Positions 39,443 to 51,128 of a stretch of 56,880 nucleotides of DNA are shown here, piece by piece. Below the pieces are notes generated by a model. That model worked only from the letters and a program-made list of their open reading frames with translations, searched no databases and was not told the DNA's origin. Source of the stretch: Salisapilia sapeloensis (lineage: Eukaryota; Oomycota; Peronosporomycetes; Peronosporales; Salisapiliaceae). Every line of letters begins with the position of its first letter. Within the stretch, counting starts at the first letter, position 1. The position numbers and the translations under genes were made by a program. Location of the stretch: NCBI GenBank assembly GCA_023334545.1, contig JAADVB010000110.1, positions 1 to 56,880 of the forward strand, read 5' to 3'.

Positions 39443-42400
39443 ATGGCTAGGCGTAATCGAGTCCCTAGCGATGACCAAGATGAAGATTGTGCAGTAAAGG
39501 TGATCGTCCGCGCCAGGCCTCCAAGTATCCAAGAAGTACAATCTCGGTCTAAGATCGTTGTCCACGTTTCTTCTTCTGCGATCCAAATTGTGCATCCGAG
39601 TATCTTCCAAAATGCTACCTTTCTCGAAGCATTGCCAGCTACTCTGCGACTTGCGATACAATCTGATCCTACGACATTTGACTCCCTCGCACCTGAAGTA
39701 CTAGCCGCAGCAATCTCAGCAGGCCATTGTCACGTTTTTCACTACGATCGGTGTTTCGGTGCGACCTATTTGCACATGAATGGATCAGGGAATGAAGGAA
39801 GTATCGAATGGAAAGACGAGGATGCTATTGAGGCCAGGTCGAATCAAGAAATGCTGTTTGAACAAGTTGGCAAGAATATGATAGTGTCAGCCTTTGAAGG
39901 ATTCAATTGCACAATCCTCGCCTATGGGCAGACTGGAAGTGGAAAAACTCATAGTATGGTCGGGGACGGGTCGGAAACGGGCAGAGGTCTTGTTCCTCGA
40001 GTTTGTGAAACTCTGTTTGAAGAAATTGAGTACCGTCGGAAGAGTGAATTGCAAGAGTACGATACGATAGAAAATGATTTACTAGAGTCCGTCGAGACGG
40101 GCTCAAAGACAGTGTACAACGTTCAGGTATAATGTGTCATTGCATCTGCTCTCGAAACTTTGTGCTGAAACACAATGATATAGGTGAGCTACTGCGAAAT
40201 CTACAAGGAGAAGGTCAATGATCTATTAGACGAGAGCACACACGTTAGTGCGGATCCCATGGATGCATCAACCCACGCTGGATCGGATGCCGTGCAATTA
40301 AGAGGAGGCGATGAATTTCAAGCTGGGTCACCAGCACAAAGGTTAGTACCAGCGTTTGGTTCCTATCCTCGAAGTTACACGAGTTCAAGGCGACTCAAGG
40401 TGCGCGAGCATCCGGTTACTGGACCGTTCGTTGAGGGTCTATCGTCAAAGTCTGTCGTTTCGTACTCTGAGATCGCAGAGGAACTTCTCGCAGGAGACCG
40501 ACTTCGAACCGTTGCGTCTACGCGTATGAATGCTGTGTCCTCTCGATCACATGCCATCTTTACGATCACACTCACTCAAACGGTTATCGACAATGAGTCG
40601 CACAGTGCCCATAACAAGGTATTCGCTCTTATCGATTTCGTATTTAATACTCGCGACTAAGTGGCTGGTGTGGTGGTTGTAGACTGCAAAGATCTGTCTA
40701 GTAGACTTAGCTGGATCCGAGCGTGCTGATGCATCTGAAACGAGTGGTGACCGATTAAAAGAAGGCGCAATGATCAATCAAAGTTTAACAACACTTGGGC
40801 GAGTGATTTCATCATTAAGCAGGTATAACTATAGTTATGATAGAATGCACGGATGTGCTTAGACTTGTTTGCACGATAGAAATAGTGCCAATCGAGTGCC
40901 GTATCGAGATAGCACTCTCACGTGGCTATTGAAAGAGAGCTTAGGAGGAAACGCAAAGGTAAGCATGGCAGAGCCACATGCAAAAAAGCAGTGCTGATTC
41001 TCTTTGTTAGACGACGATGATTGCAATGATCAGTCCATCCGCAGACAATTATGAAGAGACGATGAGCACACTTCGGTATGCAGAGTCAGCGAAACGCGTT
41101 GTCAATAGAGCTGTGGTGAATGAAGATAAGAATGCAAAAGTGATTCGACAATTACGAGAAGAAATTCAGCAGCTCAAAGATGAATTAGCAAGAGTGAAAT
41201 CTCGTAGAGGGTCCAATCATGAGGAAGCCTTGAATCGAAGCATTTTGGAGCACGAGCGAGCGTATTCACATCTAAAGCTTGTACAAGATGAGGAAGATCA
41301 AATGAAGCACAATGTGGAAAGCAATTTACAGTCATCGTTACCAAAACTTATACAGCTTGCACCTATACGCGAAGAAGTGCGTACGTACGAGTTGGCTTTG
41401 GGTCACACAGTATTGGCTACTCAAAGCGCAATAACAAGATCTGCTAAGGCACCATCCAGTACTCAATGCATAAAGATCGATGAACCGGATGACGACTTCC
41501 TCGTCGAATTTCACATAAAGCAAGATGATCTCGATGGGGATAATAAAGAGATTGGAGTATACTATGAAGTGACGCTCGTTCGTCCTCGTCTCGTTCGAGC
41601 CTGTATCAACAACGAACAACTTCCAGAAGACCAAGAAATGTGTCAACTTACAAATGGAGACCAGCTCCAACTTTCAACAATAACCTTAATGCTTGAAGCA
41701 AAGACAAAGCAGAAACCTGTACCAGTCTCTCCACTCATTACCGCAGAGAATCCATTCATACATTTGATACATAAAGGAAGCCTAAGAGATTTAGTTGCTC
41801 AAGCGAATAATATTAGCACAGACTTGGGCTTGAGCATGGCATTTTACGACAACGATGACGATGAAAATACAATCTCTGTCGCAAAAACATTTGGAGATGG
41901 TCGCTCTACTGTATCAAATTGGACGAGAAAAGAGCTCGAGATGCAATTATGTGCACTATTGCAGCTTCAAGCGACTTTAAGCCGATCCAGCCAGCTTGTT
42001 CCTACTACGAAAGTTATTCTTCCAAAGTTAGATGCATCGACAATCTCTAGTTCTAATGAGCATGATGGACTCAATAAGACTCACAGCGTCCGACCGGATG
42101 ATACTCAACTCAAACTTCTAGAGAGGTCGGAGGCTCAACCTCGCCAATGTACACGCTTAGTCGGCTGTGGAAGGATTTACCTTTCTTCTATCGGCCATCA
42201 CCATGCGAATGGCTCTCGTTCATTCGAATCTCATGTTAAAGTCGCATTATTTGATAGTCAAGGATCTTCCGTCGGACAATTCGTCATTAAAGTGAGCGAG
42301 TCTACGTCGTCGAGTAAAGTAAAGGCATCCAGCAGATTGCTCAATACTTTGCAACGAGTCTATGGACAGCCATTGCATATTTCGACGCAAGAACCAATCC

Positions 42401-44598
42401 AGGTTTCTATAACAATTTTATCTGTGCATCTTTTAAAAGAAATGGCAGGAGATTTAGTAGACAATGGTATATCCATGACTTTGACTCAGTGGACGAAATC
42501 AAAGTCTAGCTCTACAAAACCAATGTCGACAGGTCATTTGCACGAATCACCTCGAGATGAAGAGAGTACTTTGACATTCGACGTCAACCAACCATTTAGC
42601 TTTATTCGTGGATCTAAGGATAGCAAAGCATCAGGAGCTAGTCAGGATGACTTTATTCGAGTAGAGCTCTGGGGATACAGTTTGCCGAATGTGTTAAATA
42701 AACATGTTAGTGAGAGTGGATCACATGATGCTACCGAAGAGACGGTGAGGAGCATACCACAACTAAAGTATCGACTCCCACTTGAATTTTTCATCTCTGT
42801 GGATATTGAGGAAAGAGACAGTGATGGAGTGTTCAATCCTGTCGATGTAAAGGCAGACGGATCGTTGAGATTGCGAGTGAAGCATGCGAGGAGATTGGCT
42901 ATTCGTGTGACACAAGCAGATCAAAAGACGCTCGTCCTAAAGAAAATTGTGGGTGTCTACTTGCTTCCTCCGTTTGCTATACAAAGCAAGTTTGGAAGCT
43001 ATAATGATACAACTTATAAAAGCGCTCAAAATCTTGTTGCCTCACCTCGAGCATCAAGTCAGCACTCGACCTTGTCGGCATCATCAGCTAGTGGAACGTT
43101 AAAAGAAGCTCAACCGAATCGATATGGTAACTGGGTTTCACTTGACCACCGTAGCGAGAATGACATAGACGAATCCAGTCGCTCTGTGTCTACCACAGCG
43201 AAGTGGGATAAGGACTTGACCGCTGAAGAAAGAGTGGATGGAAGAGGAAGACGTGGGGTTTTCCGCGTAGTCATTGCTTTTGTCACTAGCGTCTCATCAA
43301 CGCCTATCATTGTCTCAAAGAGCGTTACCACCAAATTAAAGCCATCATCGACATCAACAAGGCAGAAAATAGCGCACGAAGTTGAGCTAGGGCGATCCAA
43401 AAATGCAATTTATGGTCAAATTAGCAGAGATTACAGATTGGGGACTTGGTACGCTGTTGATGTGGTAATGTCAACGGAAAAGGAACTATCTAATGAAGGA
43501 GGCGCGACTTCGAATAATTTAGCTCAATTAGAACCGAAAGAAGCAGATACGATGTACTACGTAGAGTCGTATATTCAAGGACTGCAAAGACTTGAAAATG
43601 TGCTTGATCTCGAACGCATTCGCCAGTATCTGTCAGCATCGCAACTACGTCTATTAAAAGAAGGCAATGACGTCGAAGGGAAGAGAAGTGCGAATGTAAG
43701 CGCGGAAGATGCTCTTCGTTGTTTTAAGCACTTGGGTGCATTAGCGGATGGATACCAGATCGTTTCTGTTGATTCGGATAGTTCTGATGCTGCGTATATA
43801 GCCCAGGAGAATAACAAAAAGCTGAAACTTCGCGTAGACGATGCGTATGTCCAAGATCTGAGTGCACAAGAGACTGAACTAGAAAGTTTCAAGCAGAAGC
43901 CTTGTGAGCGACACATTGTTCACTTTGTAACTGAGCCTTGTTTGCTGTGGGAGGATGGAGGTGCAGAGATGAGTGGATTTCTCATGTTTACTCAGACGAG
44001 TCGTCCGAGCAATGACACCTTTGGCAAAGGTGGTGCATCAACATACGCAGATCTAAAATCTAGTAAAGCCATGCCACAATGGGGTAGAAAGCACCACGCC
44101 AGGTGCAAACGCCGATGGTTCGTTTTACGCAGGCCGTTCTTGTACGCTTACAAGAGCTACGACCGCCATGAGCAGATCGGAGTACTTGACATATCTCGCT
44201 GTCAATTGCTCACAGGTGTGGCAAAAGTGGGAAGCGATGCGTCTGGAATCTATCCTAGTGTACATCCAAACGCAGGAGAGCCTAAACTAGGTGTCAACGG
44301 ACGTCCATTTAGCTCCAGTTCATTGGGCTCGAAGAATGATACAGGAATATTGTCTCGAAGCCGTAGTTCCCACCTATTTTCAAAGGCTCACACAAATATT
44401 TCCTCGACTGTAAGCAATCCATTTGCCTTCCAACTAGTGGGATTGTCAGGTTCCAAGTACATTGTCTGGTCACTACAAGCTTCAACCACTGCAGAGATGC
44501 GAGCATGGCTTATGGCCATCGATCCATTGAGATTGAAAGCTAGAGAAGACATTGTCAACAGTCAGTGTTCAAAGGAGCGACCTGTCTTGGCAGCGTAG
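39443..44598 (+). CDS. Kinesin-3 family motor with PH domain
   Basis: Five exons: 39443-40126, 40184-40618, 40683-40822, 40880-40958, 41011-44598; introns 57, 64, 57 and 52 nt; joined 1641 aa. The motor head carries the P-loop GQTGSGKT (162-169), switch [12 protein letters not shown], switch [10 protein letters not shown] and [18 protein letters not shown]. An FHA-like segment follows the neck (about 500-570, degenerate), and a C-terminal PH domain (about 1480-1630) has [18 protein letters not shown]. This order is typical of KIF1/Unc104-type membrane cargo motors. The head has a long insertion between the first strand ([10 protein letters not shown]) and the FHYDRCFG segment. In-frame Mets upstream of 39443 overlap the divergent gene's 5' end. 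Confidence 0.9.
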
Positions 44599-44680
44599 AA
44601 AGCAAAGTGTAATCCATAACATGAAATCATTTACAAGTCGAATATATATACAACTCCATCATTTATAACTCGTTTCTATT

Positions 44681-45284
44681 TTATAAGGCGAAGCCGTAGA
44701 CGCACAAGACAACTGATATTGTGGGGTTTTCCCACGAAATAGTGCATGATCCTGGTCATTAGCGTGAATAAGTTTGGATTGTGTAAGATAAAGAAATATA
44801 GCTTACCGTCGGCTTTTTGATCCCAGAAGGATGAGCTGAAGCATATAAATGAGCGTAAATCCACAAGACTTTTCTTCATTCATGAGCTCATTCGCATTAG
44901 ATTGCTTACCTTTGCATGTGAATGCCTGATCCCTTGCGTTCGCAGATGAAGCACGTAATAACATACTTGAAATTCTACGTTGAGTAGATAAAAAAATTAA
45001 CCTTTCGCACCATCGTATTTGAGCTATTGCCAGCAATTACCGGTGAAAGATTCTTGAGATCTTCCGTACAAGCCGATGTCATGTTGTTGTTCCACTGGTT
45101 TACCTGTTCATCACAAATGAGCCAGATAGAACGAGATGACTGCTGTAGTTCAAGGGATAGTGAAGTGTCCTACCTTTGCATGATCATATACTTGGCCTTC
45201 CAATGTGCTTAATACTGCGTCCTGAACGATAGCAGTAACCTCATCTTGTAAGAGTGGAAACTCAAACCGCGTTGACACAGCCAT
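44681..45284 (-). CDS. Tctex1-type dynein light chain
   Basis: Five very short exons: 45284-45174, 45103-45041, 44974-44910, 44835-44807, 44751-44681; introns 70, 66, 74 and 55 nt, all GT-AG; joined 112 aa, the usual size of DYNLT1 (113). Family landmarks: FPLLQDEVTAIVQDAV, KVNQWNNNMTSAC, FKYVITCFICERKGSGIH, SSFWDQKADGSC and WENPTISVVLCVYGFAL, matching the Tctex1 pattern VNQWT-N, FKYIVTCVIMQKNGAGLH, CFWD-DGSC, WENKTMY. It forms a dimer that binds the dynein intermediate chain and cargo, in cytoplasmic or axonemal dynein. Split over five exons, it is invisible to a plain ORF scan. Confidence 0.92.
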
Positions 45285-45403
45285 TCCTTGCTAGGCCGAA
45301 ATGAGTCGATTCGACTTGTTCAGTTTCTTGCCGTTTCGAGTTGAAAGATCGCTTCGCAGTACATGAACTCGTACAATTTTACAGCTATTCACTACCTTGC
45401 ATC

Positions 45404-46256
45404 ATGTCTGAAGAGCAGATGACCGGTGAAGAAGTAGACTCGGACGTGTCATCCATCAGCAGTTCAACTCCTTCTCAAGGACCATCACTTTCATCAAGTC
45501 ACTCTGTCAACGATACTCCTCCCCCTCCGAATGGATCTGAAAAAGTCTTGAGATCTCACGCTGAGATTGTTCAAATACTAAACAAGTACAAGAAGGAATT
45601 GCACACGGGATCTATAGATAAAAGGAGCCAAAATGGTCCAACGAGATTTGTCCAAGTTACCAAAAGCGGAGATATATACTCAGTGCACAACAGCAGAAAG
45701 TCGTGGCTTGCCTGCTTGCAACGAGTACTGCCTTATCATATATTTGCAGCTAATGACACTGATCCGCATATATCCTCTATGATCCCAAGCATATCCTGGT
45801 TTCAAAGTAACCAACTATCAACAAAGTTGTCACTACTGTGTCAAGGCATGATAGTTGGTATGTGCTGGATGGAAGACCTGGGGCCTATTGCAATGGACGC
45901 ATCATCACCCAATTCTGAGAAAGCGAGACTTTGCGAGTCGATCCCTGGTGCAAAAATCTCCCGTCAACTTCTTTACATTCTCTTGTACAGCTTAATTTGA
46001 CTTTTTCGTCTCGAGACTTTGTGCTCACCAAACATGTAGAAACGCTGAGCTCGTTGGTCTTGGAGTGCGATTTTTCCAAGAGCAAGTAGAAGTAGAAAGA
46101 AACTGCAGCAGTAGCAAAAGATCCGTAAAGGTACCTTGCATTTCGATTTTATCATTTCTGCTCTAGTATAAAGATACTGTGCCAGTAGATTGCAATGACC
46201 ATGCTACTAGTCCTAGTGTCACTTGTCATTCTCCTAACAGAGACGCCAAGCATTGA
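45404..46256 (+). CDS. Spliced gene, unknown function, 253 aa
   Basis: Three exons: 45404-45984, 46040-46130, 46167-46256, introns 55 and only 36 nt; the joined frame ends at one TGA. N-terminus acidic and Ser/Pro-rich (about 1-50), followed by a mixed region containing HAEIVQILNKYKKEL, TRFVQVTKSGDIYSVHNSRKSW and RQLLYILLNAELVGLGVRFFQEQ. No family recognised. The continuity over both introns (RQLLYILL|NAELVGLGVRFFQ) argues for a true gene. It is divergent from the Tctex1 gene, 119 nt apart. Confidence 0.6.
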
Positions 46257-46498
46257 TCGACTCCAAGCCAAGATAGACAGCAATACGGAAGTGTATGCAC
46301 TCTATGAAAGCAGATAGAGAAACAATGCTAAAACCAGTCTTATTATATCGTAGATGCCGATCGACAGACCAATGGGAAACTTCTCTACAAGATGACTTGG
46401 CGTATGTAAACGCATTCACGCTATGGCGTACGTGTCTCCTATCACTAGCATGGGTAGGTCAGGTCTGTCTATGACAGTCAACGTGCATACGTCTCCAT

Positions 46499-48426
46499 TT
46501 ACTCGTTATCCGTCATACTTTCATCTACTCGATGGTTATCTTGATTATTCTCAAATCCCTCCGCCATCATTCTTTCCAACAACTCCATTCCTTGCACAGC
46601 TTGTTCACATGCTGGATCGACCGCTAGTGCTCGATGGAAATAGTTCATCGCTTCTGGATGTCGCTGCTGTTGTCCATACAGTTCCGCTAGTTTTGTAAAA
46701 AGCGGAGCTTGTCCGATGAGTTCCACGACCTCAAGCAGTCGATCAATCGCTCCTTGCACATTCCCACTTTGTTCCATCAGTCCAACGACCCCCAGCATCG
46801 CATCCGAGTCACTTGGACACATATCCAAAGCCTGTTCAAACGCTTTCTTTCCACCCGACTGATTCCCTGTCATGGCATACACTTCGCCAAGCAGAGAGTA
46901 GCTTCGACTTTGCGTCGGAAACAGTCGCACGAGTGTCTTGGCTGCCATCGTCGCCTGCTTCTGTCGACTCTGACCAGCATACATCAGCTGACAATAAGTC
47001 TTTGTGAGACCAGATAACGCATCAAAGTCTCGATGGATCTGACAGACACTAGAGAATGCTGCTTCAGCGTTCGAGTATTGACCTAATTGCAGAAGAACTT
47101 GTGCTCGCTTCACTTTTGCACGAGTGTACCCTGGTGCAACTGCAATTGCTCGATCACAGAACTCTAACGCACGCTCTGTATCTTTCTTCGATTGAGCTAA
47201 ACTCGCTGCAGCTAGCCATGGCTCTGGTCTTTCGGTACTTATGCCAAAGAGCTTGGGAATGAACGTGGTTAATTTTTTGTTCTGCTTTTGATACAAAACG
47301 TCTGCGTAGACGTCCATGTCTTGAAGATTATATTCATCCAGGGCATGCATGGCTTCGAAATCCGATTGAGCAGCAGTGAGTTCATGACGCGAGTGACGTA
47401 TTTTACCGAGGAGGAGACCACAAGGTAGATTATCTGGAAAGCGATTACAATCCACTTGTTCCAGACCTGCGATCGTGCCTTGGAGATCCTGACGGGCGAG
47501 ACACATGTGTGCTTGAACGAGAGAATGCATCCACACAGCATCCTCTTCCGCTACGTTAGATGGAGTGGAGTAGAAAGTATCAATGGAAACGCTTTGACTG
47601 CGCTGACTGGATGCGTTTGGAGGAGTGTTACGTAGAGCGGCAGAGCGTGCGAGCGCAATGGCTGCTTCCATTGCATACGGATCTTGTCTAAAGAATATGT
47701 GAGGGGATTGCTGTTGTATACGATAGGTAGATGGTACTTGAGTGCTTCGGTATATGCCATTTCGCCATTGGTTTTATTTCCATTGTTCATGTACAATCGA
47801 CCGAGCATGAGGTTCACCGTCAACGTTCGCTCGCTTGAGGGTATAGATAAGAGCTAATAGAAGTTTAAGACTATAGCTATAAGTAGATAAGAGCTGATTA
47901 AAAAACTACTGACCTGATCAAGTGCTTTCTTCGGGCAATCGAGTTTTTCCCAGCATCGAGCCACTTTTACTGTCACGTTCACTTTATCACGAGATGAAAG
48001 AGTGGGTTCAACCTGTCGAATATCTTCGACATAGTCGGAAAAGTATTTCTACAGGCGAATGTAAATAAGGAGAATGGAGTGATAGTGTGGAAATAGACGT
48101 ACGATTGCTCTCCGGAACTCTAGGCGTTCGTATAGAACGCATCCAAGTAGGTAGTTGCTTTTGGCCGTAGTGGATCGACTTATATGATCCATCGGACGTA
48201 GTGAAATCAATAATTCGCTGAGCAATAAAGCCGAATCGAGTGCTCCGGCCTCCAGCAGTTTTTCGACCTTGTCTTGCAATCGCAATGCATGGTCTTCTGT
48301 GATACATTGCGCTTCAGTAAGTTTTGCATGTCCTACAAAACTCTCTTGCGCTTCAGGTGTTTGCTCAGATGCCTTCCGAGTACGTCGCGTACGACTCGAA
48401 GCTGTCTGTCGCTGCTTGGAGCTCAT
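46499..48426 (-). CDS. Anaphase-promoting complex subunit 7 (TPR)
   Basis: Four exons: 48426-48103, 48048-47914, 47853-47738, 47687-46499; introns 54, 60 and 50 nt; joined 587 aa. The protein is built of TPR units. Segments typical of APC7 are visible: AYTEALKQDPYAMEAAIAL, NLQDMDVYADVLYQ, ERPEPWLAAASLAQSKKDTERALEFCDRAI, SYSLLGEVYAMTGN and KLAELYGQQQRHPEAMNYFHRAL. The length is near that of human APC7 (about 600). It would scaffold the APC/C ubiquitin ligase that drives mitotic exit. The N-terminus (1-35) is basic and Thr/Ser/Arg-rich. Confidence 0.87.
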
Positions 48427-48541
48427 GATTCCGTTGTGGCATTCGATGGAGGAAGAGGGGATTTTACAAGTTCAAGTACAACTGTAGGAAAGTAAATATA
48501 CGAAAAGTGGTGAATTTACAATTTGCAACTTCTATCTAACT

Positions 48542-49219
48542 TCAACAGGAAACGGATGCACCTCCCACAAGTCCTTCCTGTCTGTAGATCGAGACCGATG
48601 TGTTGTCATGACTATGAGAGGACATCCACAAAGTTCGTGTATAGACGATTTGGATGATGCTCACCAGTATAGGGATTTGATATCATAATCGAACGCAATC
48701 GTGGTAGAGGGGTACTTCTCAAGATGTATCTTTGATACACTGTGGCTCTATTCAAGATTGACGATGGAGGGTATAATTAAATGTCCTCTAGTATGACGAG
48801 CGATTGGAATAATATCCATCTATTTCTATCTTCTTCCAGCTTCCAACTGCATCCCATAGAGCGGTTTCCTATCTTCATACCGCGGAAATTGTGTTCTACG
48901 GGATGGTTCATCCACATTTCGCTGCTTCGCAGTAGAGAGTAGAACTGTCATGGGATACTGATCTACGGAAAATGGTAGCCGTTATAATAAACTGGAAAAA
49001 CTGTACTATCTCTTTACTTCTCAGCAATCTCCCAGTTCATACGAGCTTTTTTCCTTCTCTCTTTTCCTCGTCGCATGCCAACCGTTCGAGAGAGGTGGCT
49101 CGTCATGCAGTACTGTACAAGATTCTGAGCAACATGCTAGATGTGAGTAAAGTCGCTAGTTTACAGCTTTGGTCGATTACCTGTATGAATTCCATATAGC
49201 GAACAAATGTATCCTCCAT
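48542..49219 (-). CDS. Five-exon small gene candidate, 144 aa, unknown
   Basis: Model: 49219-49181, 49136-49018, 48921-48798, 48747-48665, 48611-48542; introns 44, 96, 50 and 53 nt, all GT-AG, keeping frame to a TGA at 48542-48544. The protein starts MEDTFVRYMEFIQ|HVAQNLVQYC, has a basic stretch (MRRGKERRKKARMNW) and ends EGLVGGASVSC. No family recognised. A rival choice for exon 3 uses another frame (MTVLLSTAKQRNVDEPSRR...) and ends at a TAG near 48830. The good length and phase of three of the four introns favour a true gene, but the details are uncertain. Confidence 0.42.
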
Positions 49220-49375
49220 TTAGCAACAAGACTTTTCATTCCACTTCTTCAATCGGAATGAAATCAACATGTAGAAGGCATAAAGATAAAAAATAATCCA
49301 CAGGATCGGTTTATTTAATGTCGTGGAACACACATGTACTTCTTTACTGACTTTCAATTCCGTATGCTGCGTTTT

Positions 49376-50059
49376 TTATTCCGGTTGACGTCTCTCTTCC
49401 AAAGGTGGCGAGTATCGACCGTCGTACATGCTAGGTGAGGACAGTAGCCGCCGCTTTCGAGGCCCATTGGGGCTGTTTAAGCGTAATTTGCGGTTGCGTA
49501 AATAGGTGAGAGCATTACGGAGTTGAATTTTCGTCGGCATGAGGTCCGCGCCAAAGTAGCCTTTGCCATGTAGCTGCTCCAGCTGCCGGTAGATAGTCAT
49601 AGGTTTCACCTCGCTATCTTGATACAGCATCCGAACGATGTATGCCTTCATTTCTTCCGTGACGCACGTCTGGAGAGGCTCTTGGGAGTCGTGTTCGTTA
49701 CTCAAGTGTTGGTATGTCTGGCAGATGATGCCTGCGTACGTGAGTTGGCACGTCGACATGCGCAACTGGACCGGACACGTCCTTACTTGCCGTGGCCCCT
49801 TTTGCGTAGATAGATCTCTCTCTCGTGGATGGCACAACGCCGAGGTGCATTTCGTCCACTGGACTTTCATTTTGTGCTCTTCCTGAGCTGCGACTGTGTT
49901 GTTATCGTGGTGCATCGTGCAGTTGACCAAGTGTGTGTTGATAATAGCATTGCGTTTCAAAGACCGTCGAAAGTCCTGCATCTCCGCTTCGCTCGATGTT
50001 TCGCCGATGACGATCCACCCGCCGTCGTCCGGATTCGAGAGAATGCGTTTGAGATCCAT
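49376..50059 (-). CDS. Unknown protein with Cys/His-rich centre, 227 aa
   Basis: Intronless, 227 aa. The N-terminus (MDLKRILSNPDDGGWIVIGE) is followed by a Cys/His-containing region (about 45-125: C47, H50, H51, C71, C76, C94, C104, C113) that reads like the zinc-binding FLYWCH or MULE-transposase N-terminal domains (W-KCTSALC ... C ... H). The C-terminal half is helical (EEMKAYIVRMLYQDSEVKPMTIYRQL) and ends in a basic tail. In Mutator-like transposases the zinc part is followed by a similar helical piece, so this may be a fragment of, or a domesticated gene from, such an element. No DDE core or terminal repeats were seen nearby. Confidence 0.55.
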   Translation of the reverse strand: MDLKRILSNPDDGGWIVIGETSSEAEMQDFRRSLKRNAIINTHLVNCTMHHDNNTVAAQEEHKMKVQWTKCTSALCHPRERDLSTQKGPRQVRTCPVQLRMSTCQLTYAGIICQTYQHLSNEHDSQEPLQTCVTEEMKAYIVRMLYQDSEVKPMTIYRQLEQLHGKGYFGADLMPTKIQLRNALTYLRNRKLRLNSPNGPRKRRLLSSPSMYDGRYSPPLEERRQPE

Positions 50060-50130
50060 CGGATGTATATGAGTGGTGCGTGCTACTCGATGACGACAAG
50101 TATCCTTTCGGTTGATTATTTACTAGCCGG

Positions 50131-50830
50131 ATGAAAACTCCGGCGGTTGATGTCCAGGATGAAAATATGAAAATGACGATCAAAGGAGTGCAGGGTACGT
50201 CCAAAGGATTGAGGTAGGCTTCGCTACAACCGGTAGAAATTGCAGAATGATTATGGACTCCTGTTTTTGCAGTGGCTTATGGTCGCACGGAGTCTAATCG
50301 TTGCATCATTACAAATTCCAGCTCAGACTGTTCAGCTTCCACTGGCTAAAGTACCAGTACTCCATCCATCCCAGACCCGTTTCAATCGGAAAGCTCTATA
50401 TTCGTTATTTTCATCCCTTGGTGCGTTCGGTCGTGATGCAGCCGAGCATGGATTTGGCATAGAAACGCCTGCCAAGCGGCACAAGGTGATGGTTTCAAGG
50501 TCGGTTTCACGTTGCGACCCCCAAAGATGTCGAGTGCGCTTTCGACGCTTCGTGGTCCTTGCAATGGATGATCTTCTGTGTATGGATGCAACGTCCTACT
50601 TTTCTTCCAACGATAAGATGACAATACCACACTACACCGTCCGAGCAAACGGTACTCGGCGAAATGCGACAAGGAAACGTCGCCACTCGCCTGACCCCGA
50701 GCGTCCTGTGCCTAATGCCATGGAGCAGCGAGATGCGAAACGACAGAGCGCATACAGTCTCAAATACAATGCGCTCAGAAAGCTCGTATCTCCGTCCATT
50801 CGATCGCGAGTGCAACCACGCCTGCCATAG
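50131..50830 (+). CDS. Unresolved plus-strand gene candidate
   Basis: Two overlapping hints. An ATG at 50131 opens 28 codons ending in a donor-like AG|GTAGGC at 50214. A long frame with ATG at 50279 runs 183 codons to 50830, preceded by an acceptor-like TTTTTGCAG at 50264-50272. The simple join of the two is not in frame, so one or more exons are misjudged. The 183-aa product is basic and Arg/Ser-rich towards its end (NATRKRRHSPDPERPVP), suggesting a nuclear protein. The minus strand is also open here (50382-50848). Coordinates cover the candidate region, not a finished model. Confidence 0.35.
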
Positions 50831-51128
50831 CAGCTCCCGTAGTTCCATCTATCACTACTAGATACAGCATCAAATATGTCGTGTGCGAAGTACTAGCCAG
50901 AGCACGCAAAGGCTTGGATGTGAACGCCAGCCGATGAAGACCCGCCGGTCTGTACCCGGCTTCACTCAAGCATGTGTTTTCGCCCGAAACCTGCGTAGAG
51001 CCCGCACATCGTTTGCTGATGCGGCGCAAGATGTGTTGTCCAGCTACCGTCGTGACTGGAAGCCCACTGTTTTTGTTCGCTCTATGCCTTGTATGACTGC
51101 TTCAAGCCAACTCAGATAAAACTGATCA
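50831..51128. other. Unresolved stretch open on both strands
   Basis: Both strands show frames of 75-85 codons (plus about 50883-51119, minus about 51029-50775) without recognisable motifs. Neither can be preferred from sequence alone. Confidence 0.3.
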
